Source: Streptomyces chrestomyceticus JCM 4735 (lineage in GTDB: Bacteria; Actinomycetota; Actinomycetes; Streptomycetales; Streptomycetaceae). From it: DNA of 64,000 nucleotides. The number at the start of each line of letters is the position of its first letter. Position 1 is the first letter of the stretch. The translations under genes and the position numbers were made by a program. The stretch is from NCBI RefSeq assembly GCF_003865135.1, contig NZ_BHZC01000001.1, positions 3,534,001 to 3,598,000 of the forward strand, given 5' to 3'. Positions 26,414 through 33,959 of this stretch are shown piece by piece. Under the pieces are notes generated by a model that saw only the letters and a list, made by a program, of their open reading frames with translations, was not told the DNA's origin and made no database searches.

Positions 26414-26443
26414 ATGACCGCCGGGACGGTGGCACCCGCGTAG
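26414..26443 (+). other. Nine-codon in-frame leader ending in TAG directly before the Uma2 ATG
   Basis: AAGGAGGT at 26402-26409 is the strongest Shine-Dalgarno in the neighbourhood, four bases before ATG 26414. That ATG reads MTAGTVAPA and then TAG, with the next codon being the ATG at 26444 in the same frame. Either the original Uma2 protein started here and acquired an amber codon, or the leader couples translation by reinitiation. Confidence 0.55.
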
Positions 26444-26980
26444 ATGTCTACGCAGGTCAGCGCGGAACAGTACGCTTCCTGGCCCGAGGAGCGGTGCGCC
26501 GGCGTCGAGATCGTGGACGGGGTGGCCGTCGACAGGCCGAGCGCCTCCAAGCGGCACAACCGTCTGGCCCGGATACTCGCCAATGCGCTGGACGCCGCCG
26601 CAGGCCCGGACTGGAACGCCGACACGGACTTCGACGTCCGGCTGCAGGACGTCCCCCTCACCAACCGCCGCCCGGACGTCACCGTCTACCGGGCGGAGAC
26701 CATCGACCTCACGCCCACCCGCCCCGACCACGTACTCCTGGTCGTCGAGGTCGTGTCGCCCGGCTCGGAGACCACCGACCGGGTCGTGAAGGTGAACCAG
26801 TACGCCAAGGCCGGGATCCCCTTCTACTGGCGGGTAGAACAGGCCGTCACCGGCGTCCCCGTCATCTACACCTACGTCCTTGACCCCGCCACCCGGGCCT
26901 ATCGGGACGGTGAGATGTTCACCGGCGCGATCAACGCCGCCGCGCCCTTCTCCGTCACCGTGGATCTGGGAACCGTCTGA
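26444..26980 (+). CDS. Uma2-family (DUF820) PD-(D/E)XK nuclease-fold protein
   Basis: A 178-residue protein with the Uma2/DUF820 pattern: GVEIVDGVAVDRPSASKRHNRLARILANAL, DFDVRLQDVPLTNRRPDVTVYR with the catalytic-type Asp, VLLVVEVVSPGSETTDRVVKVNQYAKAGIPFYW (VExxSpxT and YxxxGixeYW). These are restriction-like nuclease-fold proteins, common and often decaying in Streptomyces; their role is unclear. The ATG at 26444 has no Shine-Dalgarno of its own, unlike the in-frame ATG 30 bases upstream across a TAG, so the N-terminus may be missing about ten residues. It lies beside toxin-antitoxin remnants. Confidence 0.8.
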   Translation: MSTQVSAEQYASWPEERCAGVEIVDGVAVDRPSASKRHNRLARILANALDAAAGPDWNADTDFDVRLQDVPLTNRRPDVTVYRAETIDLTPTRPDHVLLVVEVVSPGSETTDRVVKVNQYAKAGIPFYWRVEQAVTGVPVIYTYVLDPATRAYRDGEMFTGAINAAAPFSVTVDLGTV

Positions 26981-27156
26981 CGGAGCTGGAAGAGCGACAC
27001 TGAAGCCGTCCGCCACCGGCTCGCGATGGACGGGCTCGCCGAGATCGTCGCCTCCCACGAGGCCGAACACGGCGCGCTCACCGAGCAGGAGATCGAAGCG
27101 GCACACCAGGACTGTTCGGTGACGAGGGCGCGGGGCACGGGCAGGACGCCGTGTAA
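26981..27156 (+). pseudogene. Decayed antitoxin-like 3' fragment
   Basis: Immediately after the Uma2 stop the same frame reads on into DTEAVRHRLAMDGLAEIVA, EHGALTEQEIEAAHQD, a charged helical segment like the C-terminal half of small type II antitoxins. One base short after HQD, another frame continues LFGDEGAGHGQDAV and stops at 27156, which looks like the original end. No start codon or DNA-binding half is present. The left boundary is uncertain because an alternative Uma2 ending may use the first few codons. Family resemblance is weak, so this is a suggestion. Confidence 0.35.
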
Positions 27157-27216
27157 GGGAGCCGCACGCCCGCTTCGCGGCGTTGCGCGGTCCCCGACGG
27201 GCGCGTCGTCGCGGAC

Positions 27217-27534
27217 TCAGACGATCGCCGCGACGTCCCCGTCATCGAAGGAGATGGCCTGGTGCAGCCGGCCGCCGAGCGCGGCGGCGAAGCGGGCGAG
27301 GACGTCCTGGCCGGAGATGTGCCCTCGCTCGATCTGCGACACCCGCCCCTTGGTGACGCCCATGCGGTCGGCCACGTCCTGCTGGGTCAGCCCACGGGCC
27401 CGCCGCAGTTCCGCCAGTCGGCGGCCCGTCATCTTCGCCAGCAGTTCTTCCTTGCCGGCCCGCACGGCGTCCTCGCCACCGGCGCGCGCGACGTGCCCGG
27501 CGCGGATGTCCTGCCAACGCGTGTATCCACTCAC
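27217..27534 (-). CDS. XRE-family antitoxin-type regulator (HigA-like)
   Basis: A 105-residue protein with a C-terminal Cro/CI helix-turn-helix at about residues 38-92: RRLAELRRARGLTQQDVADRMGVTKGRVSQIERG. It continues with LGGRLHQAISFDDGDVAAI, the usual end of actinobacterial HigA-type antitoxins that bind their own promoter and neutralise an RNase-like RelE/HigB toxin. GTG start at 27534; GTGA overlaps the stop of the upstream toxin stub by four bases, the standard toxin-antitoxin arrangement. The toxin itself is reduced to its last residues, so this is an orphan antitoxin. Confidence 0.85.
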   Translation of the reverse strand: MSGYTRWQDIRAGHVARAGGEDAVRAGKEELLAKMTGRRLAELRRARGLTQQDVADRMGVTKGRVSQIERGHISGQDVLARFAAALGGRLHQAISFDDGDVAAIV

Positions 27535-27605
27535 GGTCGTCCGCCTTCTTCCTGAGTCCGGTCTCTCACGTACGCCGCGTAACGCTGCTCGGCCAAGGGC
27601 TTCCC
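27531..27605 (-). pseudogene. C-terminal stub of the cognate HigB/RelE-type toxin
   Basis: The frame ending TGA at 27531 reads AEQRYAAYVRDRTQEEGGRP, matching in style and position the C-terminal helix of toxins paired with this antitoxin family. Upstream of about 27605 the frame loses any resemblance, and the roughly 100-residue toxin body is absent. Evidence is the four-base overlap with the antitoxin and the short peptide only. Confidence 0.4.
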
Positions 27606-27891
27606 TCTCACTGCGCGTTCAGCGGGCCGAGTGCAGCTATCGCTGTACCCCTCGCCCGCCGGCCTGCCCACGCAGCCCGAAAGCCCCTCGGTGGATAGCC
27701 CGCGGCCCACGCGGGGAGTTATCCACAGGCCTGCCGGATTTCGCGCGGAAGCGGAAGACTGTGGGTACGGAAACCGATCACCGCGGGCCGGGACGGGGCG
27801 TCGGCGCCCGCCGCCGGGGAGTGCGGGGAGGCCGGAGGGGCCGGAGCACCGGGACCTGCCGGGACGTTGGGAACTGCAGGAGGGGGAAGGC
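27606..27891 (+). other. Intergenic region upstream of the STAND gene
   Basis: No gene is supported here. The stretch probably contains the eroded toxin body on one side and the promoter of the STAND gene on the other. A single TTATCCACA (27719-27727) matches a DnaA box but stands alone. CAGGAGGGGG at 27878-27887 is the ribosome-binding site for the gene at 27892. Confidence 0.4.
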
Positions 27892-30800
27892 ATGGCGGGC
27901 TCACTGGCTGTGCTGCGCGATCGTCATCGGGCGGAAGCGGACGGGCTGTTGGCGCGAGCCGTCGAGGAGGAGGTCCGGCGCTCGGGCGGGACGCTCGACC
28001 GGGGTGTCCTGCTGGCCCGGGCCCGCGCGGTGCTGGACGATCTGGCCGGTGCGGCGTCCGAGGAGTACGACGCGTACGTGCACGCGCTGGACGAGTCCGC
28101 GGCCGGGCAGCGCCCGTTGTCCGAGCGGCTGTCGCGCAAGGAGCTGAGCACCCCCGCGGTGGCCACGGCGGTCGCGGCGGTCGCCGCCTTCGGCACGGAC
28201 CTCGCGTTCGGGACGGGCCCCGGCGCGGCGCTCGGCGTCGGTGTCTCGGTGGTGGCCGCGGGCGCCGCGGCGACGGTCGTGAAGCTGACGGCGGGACACT
28301 GGCCGGCGGCCCACCGGCAGGCCGGGATGCGCGGCCAGCCGGGCGGTCCCGAGCAGTTGCGGCTGCAGTGGCTGACCGCGCTGGAGGTGCGCGGCATCCG
28401 GCCGTTCCTGGACCAGCAGCGGATGCTGACGGCGGCGACGCGCAGCAGTTCCTCCGGCACGCCCGCCGCCTCCCGAGGCAGCCGGGTGCCGCAACTGCGC
28501 GGCGCGGACCGCAGCGCGGCGGCCCGCCAGCGGTCCGTGCTGGAGCAGTCCTTCTCCCATCTGCCGCAGCCGGAGCAACTGTTCGCGGGGCGGCGGGCCC
28601 ATCTGGCGCAGATCGCGCAGTGGGTGCACGCGGCCCGGGCGAGCACGGAGACCCGGCCGACGGTCGTGGTGCTGCACGGCGAGCCCGGCTCGGGGCGTAC
28701 GGCGCTGGCGGTGCGGGCCGCGCACCAACTGCGGGACCAGTTCCGCGGCGCGTGCGTGGTGGACCTGCGCGGGGACACCCCGGGCGAGACGCCGCTGCCG
28801 ACGCGCGACGCGCTGCTGCACCTGCTCAACCGGCTCGGCGCGCCGCGCGAGCAGTTGCTCTTCCGTGAGCGGCCCTCCCAGGAGCAGCACGTCAAACGGC
28901 TCACGGAGCTGTACCACAAGCATCTGACGGGCCTGCCCGTCACGGTCCTGCTGGACGACGCCTCGGACCCGGAACAGGTGCGCCTGCTGGTGCCGGACCG
29001 CTCCGACAGCCTGGTGCTGGTGACGACCCGCGAGCCGATGGACCTGCCCGGCGATCTCCCGGCGTGGGTGCACCAGCTCCCGGTGGGCGCGCTGGACTCG
29101 GCGGGCACCGAGGAGCTGCTGCGGGCCGCGGCCGACGAGTCCGCGGGTGAGACCGGACCGTACGACCACCAGTCCGTCGAGCGGATCGCGCAACTGTGCG
29201 CGGGGCTGCCGCTGGCGCTGCGGGTGGCCGGTTCGTCGCTGGGGCCCAGGTCGCCCGCCACCCTGGCGGCGGACCTGGCGGAGAGCGCCGCACGGCATCC
29301 GGCCGCCGGGCCAGGGGCGTCCCCCGCCGAGGCGGCGCTGTGGCTGCGCTACGGCGACCAGTCGGAGACGGCCCGCCGACTGCTGCGCCGGCTGGCGCTG
29401 GTGGGTCGGGCCAGCCTGGGGGCGGCCGCCGCGGCGGCGCTGCTGGGCGTGGACACGCCGGAGGCCGAACGGCAGCTTTCGGCACTGGCCGCCGCGGGCC
29501 TGATCGAGCACGTCCGCAGCGACCGCTACCGCCTGCACGCCCTCGTGCACCACTTCGCGCACGCCCGCCTGCTGGACGAGGAGGACCCGGCCGGGCGCAG
29601 TACGGCCCAGGAGCGGCTGATCCGCAGCTACGCGGAGCTGGCGGACTCGGTGATCCGCCTGGTGGACGGCCGTACGTCCACCCGCGCCGACCGCTTCGGC
29701 TCGCACGGCTTCACCTCGCTGGACGCCGCGCTCCAGTGGCTGGACGACGAGACCAGCTTCATCACCGCCGCGCTGCGCCACGCCGACCAGGACGTGGACC
29801 AGGCGACCGTCTCGCACCTGCTGGGCGCCCTGGCCGACTACTGCCTGCTGCGCGGTGACCTGTACCGCCTCGGCGAGCTGAGCGAGCTGACCAAGGCCGC
29901 CGACCGGGGGCTGCTCGTACGGTCCGTGCAGTGGCGCACCGGCATCGCGGCCCGGCAGCTCGGTGAGCTGGACAAGGCCCGTACGACCCTGACCTCGGTG
30001 GTCGACCTGTACTTCGAGGCGCAGCACCCGGTCGGTGCCGCGCGTGCCCTGCGTGACCTGGGGATCACGCTCCAGCAACAGGGCAATCTGACGGAGGCCG
30101 CGGCCAAGCTGCGCGAGGCCATGGAGATGCAGTCCGGCCCGGACGTGCGCGGTGACCGGGCATGGACGCTGCACGCGCTGGCGGCCGTGGAGCGGGACCG
30201 CGCGCGGGTGGCGGAGGCGCTGGCGCTGCTGCGCGAGTCCCTGGAACTGCACCGGGAGAGCGAGAGCCTGCACGGCCAGGCGTGGGCGCACTTCCAGCTC
30301 GGCCAGGTGTACCTGCGGATGGGCGAGGTCCCGGAGGCGGAGCGCGAGTTCCACGCGGCGATGGACCTGTACGGCCGTACGCACGACGACCGCGGCGAGG
30401 CGTGGGCGATGACCCAGTTGGCGCGGGCCCGGCTGGTGGACGGCGACCCGGACCCGGCGGTGGACCGGCTGCGCCAGGCCCTGCCCCTGCACCGTCGCTA
30501 CGAGGACGCCCGTGGCGAGGCGTGGACGCTGTACTACCTGGGCCAGTCGCTGGAGGAGCAGGGCGACCTGGACGCGGCGCTGCGGCACCTGGAGCGGTCG
30601 AGGACGATGTTCAGCCGGATGCAGGACGGCTACGGCCTCGCCTGCGCCCGGCACCACTCGGGGCGCGTCACCCGGGACCTGCGGGCCGCGCAGACCGGTT
30701 CGCTGCGCAACAGCGGCTTCGCCCGGCAGCTCCTCCAGGACGCCCGCAAGGACTTCCAGCGGATCGGCGTCCCGCACGGGGAGGCGTGGTCCTGCCTGGA

Positions 30801-31170
30801 GCTGGTGATCATCGACGCGGGCAACGGGCGGGCGGCGCAGGCGCTGGAGCTGGCCGACGAGGCGGCGCGGACGTTCGCCGGTTACGGGGACCGGCGCGGC
30901 GAGGACTGGGCCCGTTTCCTGCGCTGCACGCTGCTGCCGTTCGCCTCACCGGGCGGCTCGGTGGTCGGCGCGGCGGTCGCGCAGGAGGAGCTGGCCCGGC
31001 TGGCGCAGGAAGGGCATCCGACCCGGGACTCGAAGCTGGAGGACTGCGCGGAGACGTTCGCGCTGCTGCTGGAGCGCGGCGTCGAGCCGGAAACGGGGTG
31101 GGAGGCATGGCGGCTCGGCATGGTTCCGAACCGCCACGCGCGCGAGGTCATGGGGGTGACCGTCACCTGA
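27892..31170 (+). CDS. NB-ARC/TPR STAND-type signalling ATPase
   Basis: A 1092-residue multidomain protein. Residues about 1-80 are helical. Two hydrophobic segments at about 85-125 (AVATAVAAVAAFGTDL, ALGVGVSVVAAGAAATVVKL) may anchor it to the membrane. The NB-ARC region has P-loop GEPGSGRTA at 263-271, Walker B VTVLLDDASDPEQ and the GLPLAL motif. The P-loop Lys is replaced by Arg269, which could weaken nucleotide binding. From about residue 680 onward there are at least eight tetratricopeptide repeats (for example GEAWAMTQLARARL, GEAWTLYYLGQSLEEQGDL). Proteins of this plan sense a signal via the repeats and oligomerise. No effector domain is evident. AGGAGGGGG lies before the ATG. It is a single gene. 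Confidence 0.85.
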   Translation: MAGSLAVLRDRHRAEADGLLARAVEEEVRRSGGTLDRGVLLARARAVLDDLAGAASEEYDAYVHALDESAAGQRPLSERLSRKELSTPAVATAVAAVAAFGTDLAFGTGPGAALGVGVSVVAAGAAATVVKLTAGHWPAAHRQAGMRGQPGGPEQLRLQWLTALEVRGIRPFLDQQRMLTAATRSSSSGTPAASRGSRVPQLRGADRSAAARQRSVLEQSFSHLPQPEQLFAGRRAHLAQIAQWVHAARASTETRPTVVVLHGEPGSGRTALAVRAAHQLRDQFRGACVVDLRGDTPGETPLPTRDALLHLLNRLGAPREQLLFRERPSQEQHVKRLTELYHKHLTGLPVTVLLDDASDPEQVRLLVPDRSDSLVLVTTREPMDLPGDLPAWVHQLPVGALDSAGTEELLRAAADESAGETGPYDHQSVERIAQLCAGLPLALRVAGSSLGPRSPATLAADLAESAARHPAAGPGASPAEAALWLRYGDQSETARRLLRRLALVGRASLGAAAAAALLGVDTPEAERQLSALAAAGLIEHVRSDRYRLHALVHHFAHARLLDEEDPAGRSTAQERLIRSYAELADSVIRLVDGRTSTRADRFGSHGFTSLDAALQWLDDETSFITAALRHADQDVDQATVSHLLGALADYCLLRGDLYRLGELSELTKAADRGLLVRSVQWRTGIAARQLGELDKARTTLTSVVDLYFEAQHPVGAARALRDLGITLQQQGNLTEAAAKLREAMEMQSGPDVRGDRAWTLHALAAVERDRARVAEALALLRESLELHRESESLHGQAWAHFQLGQVYLRMGEVPEAEREFHAAMDLYGRTHDDRGEAWAMTQLARARLVDGDPDPAVDRLRQALPLHRRYEDARGEAWTLYYLGQSLEEQGDLDAALRHLERSRTMFSRMQDGYGLACARHHSGRVTRDLRAAQTGSLRNSGFARQLLQDARKDFQRIGVPHGEAWSCLELVIIDAGNGRAAQALELADEAARTFAGYGDRRGEDWARFLRCTLLPFASPGGSVVGAAVAQEELARLAQEGHPTRDSKLEDCAETFALLLERGVEPETGWEAWRLGMVPNRHAREVMGVTVT

Positions 31171-31221
31171 CGACCGTTCGCCCGTCGCAGTGACCGGGGA
31201 CCGGAGGCGTTCCTCCGGCGC

Positions 31222-31300
31222 GGTGACCCCACGTACAGGGACGCCGGGTGACCCCACGTACGGGGACGCCGGTGACCCCACGTACAGGGAAGCCGGGTGC
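31222..31300. repeat. Three tandem copies of a 24-25 bp unit
   Basis: Units start at 31222, 31247 and 31271, each GGTGACCCCACGTAC followed by (A/G)GGGACGCC(G), with one or two differences; a partial fourth begins GGTGCGCCCC. They fill the gap between the STAND gene and the next gene. A small hairpin CCGGAGG/CCTCCGG at 31201-31218 precedes them and may end the STAND transcript. Confidence 0.9.
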
Positions 31301-31370
31301 GCCCCACGCGCCATGACGCCGGACGGGCCGGCGGGACGTCGTCCCGCCCCGCCCGGCGTCCGGGACGTGC

Positions 31371-31685
31371 TCAGCCCGCCTCGGGCCGTGCCTTCCCCGA
31401 GGGCTGCCCCTTCGCCTGGTTCTTCTTCGCCTGGCTGTTCGCCTGCCCCTTCGCGGTGGCCTCGGCCGGGGCCGCCGCGCCGGAGGCGGCGGGCGCCTCC
31501 GGGGCCTCCTCGAAGTCGACCTTCTTCATCCGCTTGTTCATGGACTTCATCAGCAGCCATACGGCGCCGCCGATGACCGCGAACACGATGAAGCCGAGGA
31601 CGCCCGGGGTCACCTTGTCCTTGTCGAAGCTGTCGGCAAGGGTGACGAAGGGCGTCACGGCGAGGGTGCTAGTCGCGCTCATCAT
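31371..31685 (-). CDS. Small single-span membrane protein next to mca
   Basis: A 104-residue protein with one transmembrane helix at about residues 27-47 (PGVLGFIVFAVIGGAVWLLM), a basic cytoplasmic turn (KSMNKRMKKVDF) and an Ala/Lys/Gly-rich disordered tail. The start lies four bases after the mca stop, so the two are cotranscribed and probably coupled. This mca-small membrane protein order is, as I recall, usual in Streptomyces. The function is unknown; an exact start at 31685 or the following ATG makes one residue of difference. Confidence 0.75.
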   Translation of the reverse strand: MMSATSTLAVTPFVTLADSFDKDKVTPGVLGFIVFAVIGGAVWLLMKSMNKRMKKVDFEEAPEAPAASGAAAPAEATAKGQANSQAKKNQAKGQPSGKARPEAG

Positions 31686-31689
31686 GGAG

Positions 31690-32562
31690 TCAATTGTTGC
31701 GGATGCCCGCGAAGAGGTCGTCCTCGGGGAGGGACGTGTCGACGAGCGACTTGGCGAGTTCGTACTCCTCCGTGGGCCAGACCTCCTTCTGGATGTCCAT
31801 CGGCACCCGGAACCAGCCGCCGTCGGGGTCGATCTGCGTCGCGTGCGCGATCAGCGCCTTGTCGCGGATCTCGAAGAAGTCGGCGCAGGGCACGTACGTG
31901 GTCAGCGTGCGCTCGCGGCGCTCGAACTCCTTCCAGCGCTCCAGCCACTCCCCGTACGGGGACTCCATGCCACGCTCCAGCAGCGCCTCGTGCAGCGCGA
32001 CGGTGCGCGGCCGGTTGAAGCCCTGGTTGTAGTAGAGCTTCTGCGGCTGCCAGGGCTCACCGGCCTCCGGGTACTTCTCCGGGTCGCCGGCCGCCTCGAA
32101 CGCCACCATCGAGATCTTGTGGGTCATGATGTGGTCGGGGTGCGGGTAGCCGCCGTTCTCGTCGTAGGTCGTGATGACCTGCGGCTTGAACTCACGGATC
32201 AGCTTCACCAGCGGCTCGGCCGCCGCCTCCACGTCCTGGAGGGCGAAGCAGCCGTCGGGCAGCGGCGGCAGCGGGTCGCCCTCGGGCAGCCCGGAATCGA
32301 CGAATCCCAGCCACTCCTGCTTGACGCCCAGGATCTCCCGGGCCTCGTCCATCTCCTTCTTGCGCACCTCGTGGATGTGCTCCTCGATGTACGGGTCGCC
32401 CTGGAGCTTCGGGTTGAGGATGGAGCCGCGCTCCCCGCCCGTGCAGGTGGCGACCAGCACGTCCACCCCCTCGGACACGTACTTGGCCATGGTGGCCGCG
32501 CCCTTGCTCGACTCGTCGTCGGGATGGGCGTGGACTGCCATCAGTCGCAGCTGCTCAGTCAA
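31690..32562 (-). CDS. mca: Mycothiol S-conjugate amidase
   Basis: A 290-residue zinc amidase of the LmbE/PIG-L family that cleaves mycothiol adducts of electrophiles and antibiotics, releasing the mercapturic acid for export and recycling GlcN-inositol. The zinc site AVHAHPDDES (His13, Asp16) and second ligand region GYPHPDHIMTH are intact, as is the CTGGERGSILNPKLQGD block that separates Mca from the deacetylase MshB. It begins at TTG (32562), the start giving MTEQLRLMAVHAHPDD. It is cytosolic. Divergent from the DUF4307 gene, with a small membrane protein downstream. Its presence confirms an actinomycete that uses mycothiol. Confidence 0.96.
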   Translation of the reverse strand: MTEQLRLMAVHAHPDDESSKGAATMAKYVSEGVDVLVATCTGGERGSILNPKLQGDPYIEEHIHEVRKKEMDEAREILGVKQEWLGFVDSGLPEGDPLPPLPDGCFALQDVEAAAEPLVKLIREFKPQVITTYDENGGYPHPDHIMTHKISMVAFEAAGDPEKYPEAGEPWQPQKLYYNQGFNRPRTVALHEALLERGMESPYGEWLERWKEFERRERTLTTYVPCADFFEIRDKALIAHATQIDPDGGWFRVPMDIQKEVWPTEEYELAKSLVDTSLPEDDLFAGIRNN

Positions 32563-32657
32563 GACTCGATCCTCAGTGAAAGGCCGGAGAAGATGTTTCC
32601 TATAGTGACCGAAGCGCGGGGCGATTAATTCCGGAGCCCCCGGCAGGAGGAGCGATC

Positions 32658-33065
32658 ATGGGCGCGGTGCGTGAAGGGCTGCCCGACGGACGCTACGGCC
32701 GCTCCGCCGACCAGCGCGCCGACCGCAAGCTGAAGATCATCGGTGCCGTGCTGGGCGTGGCGCTGCTCGGCGTGGTCGGCTGGTCCGGTTTCTCCTACAT
32801 CTCCGGGCAGGAACTCAGCGGCCGGGTGATCACCTGGGACCGGGTTTCGGACAGTGCCGTCAAGGTGCACCTGGAAGTCGTCAAGGGCAAGGACGACACC
32901 GGTACGTGCACGCTGCGCTCGCAGGCCGACAGCGGCGCCGAGGTGGGGCGCAAGGACGTCACCGTGGACGCTCCGAAGGAGCAGGTGGACGTCGAGGTCA
33001 CGATCCGTACGACGGCACGGGCGACCAACGCCGTCCTGGTCGGCTGCACGTCCTCCGGCGGCTGA
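32658..33065 (+). CDS. DUF4307 membrane-anchored protein
   Basis: A 135-residue protein with a charged cytoplasmic N-terminus (GRYGRSADQRADRKLK), one transmembrane helix at about 26-48 and an extracellular beta-rich domain (SGRVITWDRVSDSAVKVHLEV, CTLRS, VGCTSSGG at the end) with two Cys that may pair. The pattern is DUF4307, an actinobacterial family of unknown function regularly found between mca and greA. GGAGGAGCG lies before the ATG. The start codon is 95 bases from the divergent mca. Confidence 0.88.
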   Translation: MGAVREGLPDGRYGRSADQRADRKLKIIGAVLGVALLGVVGWSGFSYISGQELSGRVITWDRVSDSAVKVHLEVVKGKDDTGTCTLRSQADSGAEVGRKDVTVDAPKEQVDVEVTIRTTARATNAVLVGCTSSGG

Positions 33066-33068
33066 CCC

Positions 33069-33135
33069 GAAGCCGTGGGCCCGGTGCCCCCCGGCAGCCG
33101 CCCCGAGACCGTGAGCCCGGCGCACCCCGGCAGCC
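33069..33135. repeat. Two imperfect copies of a 36-bp unit
   Basis: Copies at 33069 and 33105 share CCGTG(G/A)GCCCGG and the end CCCCGGCAGCCG. They begin four bases after the DUF4307 stop and form part of the 291-bp gap before greA. Confidence 0.6.
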
Positions 33136-33356
33136 GGTGCGCGCCCCGCACCGCCCGGTGTGTCGCCGGTGTGTCGCCCAGCCCGGTCGGAGCCGGCGCG
33201 CTGACCGGGCACGATCCGGCCGGATGACGTTCCCGGCGAAATTCCCCTTCCCCGTTTTGTGCCGGAATTGTTAGGCTCGTGGTTTCGCCCACCCGTGGAG
33301 GCGCAGCCTCCCTGGTAGGGCGTTTGATTTATCCCCAGCACCGACGAGGAGCACCT

Positions 33357-33854
33357 GTGACCCAGACCAGCGACAACGTCACCTGGCTGACCCAGGAGGC
33401 GTATGACCAGCTCAAGGCCGAGCTGGAGTACCTGTCTGGTCCCGCACGCGCCGAGATCACCGAAAAGATCGCGGCGGCCCGCGAGGAAGGTGACCTGAAG
33501 GAGAACGCCGGGTACCACGCGGCCAAGGAAGAGCAGGGCAAGCAGGACCTTCGGATGCGCCAGCTCAAGCAACTGCTGGAGACGGCGAAGGTCGGCGAGG
33601 CGCCCGCCGCCACTGGTGTCGTGGCCCCCGGCACGGTCGTCACCATCGCGTTCGACGGAGACCCGGACGACACCCTGACGTTCCTGCTGGCCTCGCGGGA
33701 GTACGCGAGCTCGGAGATCGAGACCTACTCCCCGCAGTCCCCGCTGGGCTCCGGAGTGAACGGCAAGAAGATCGGCGAGACCGCCGAGTACGAGCTTCCC
33801 AACGGCAAGAAGGCTTCGGTGAAGATCCTCGAAGCCAAGCCGTACACGGCCTGA
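33357..33854 (+). CDS. greA: Transcription elongation factor GreA
   Basis: A 165-residue protein that enters the RNA polymerase secondary channel and stimulates cleavage of backtracked RNA. The N-terminal coiled coil has LTQEAYDQLKAELEYL and the acidic tip AREEGDLKENAGYHAAKEEQ, with Asp and Glu positioned to bind magnesium. The C-terminal FKBP-like domain ends with the conserved SPLGSGVNGKKIGETAEY. GAGGAGCACCT precedes the GTG at 33357. A strong hairpin lies 38 bases after the stop. Confidence 0.96.
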   Translation: MTQTSDNVTWLTQEAYDQLKAELEYLSGPARAEITEKIAAAREEGDLKENAGYHAAKEEQGKQDLRMRQLKQLLETAKVGEAPAATGVVAPGTVVTIAFDGDPDDTLTFLLASREYASSEIETYSPQSPLGSGVNGKKIGETAEYELPNGKKASVKILEAKPYTA

Positions 33855-33891
33855 GCGCCGGGCGGCAGCGCCCGCCCGTAGCCTGACGACG

Positions 33892-33924
33892 ACCGGCCCG
33901 GAGCCCCAGCGGCTCCGGGCCGGT
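33892..33924. terminator. Bidirectional terminator between greA and the ABC exporter
   Basis: A perfect 14-bp stem (ACCGGCCCGGAGCC and complement) with a 5-base loop lies between the greA stop and the convergent permease stop at 33960. Confidence 0.85.
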
Positions 33925-33959
33925 CGCGTCTGTGCCGTGCGCCGTGCCCCGCTCTCCGG

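Noticed and set aside
27719..27727. TTATCCACA considered as a DnaA box or origin element
   Set aside because: It is a single copy without clustered boxes, dnaA or dnaN nearby.
27901..30777. A 958-codon open frame on the minus strand
   Set aside because: It mirrors the NB-ARC/TPR gene, which has clear motifs and a good ribosome-binding site; the antisense peptide is Arg/Gln/Gly-rich without any domain.
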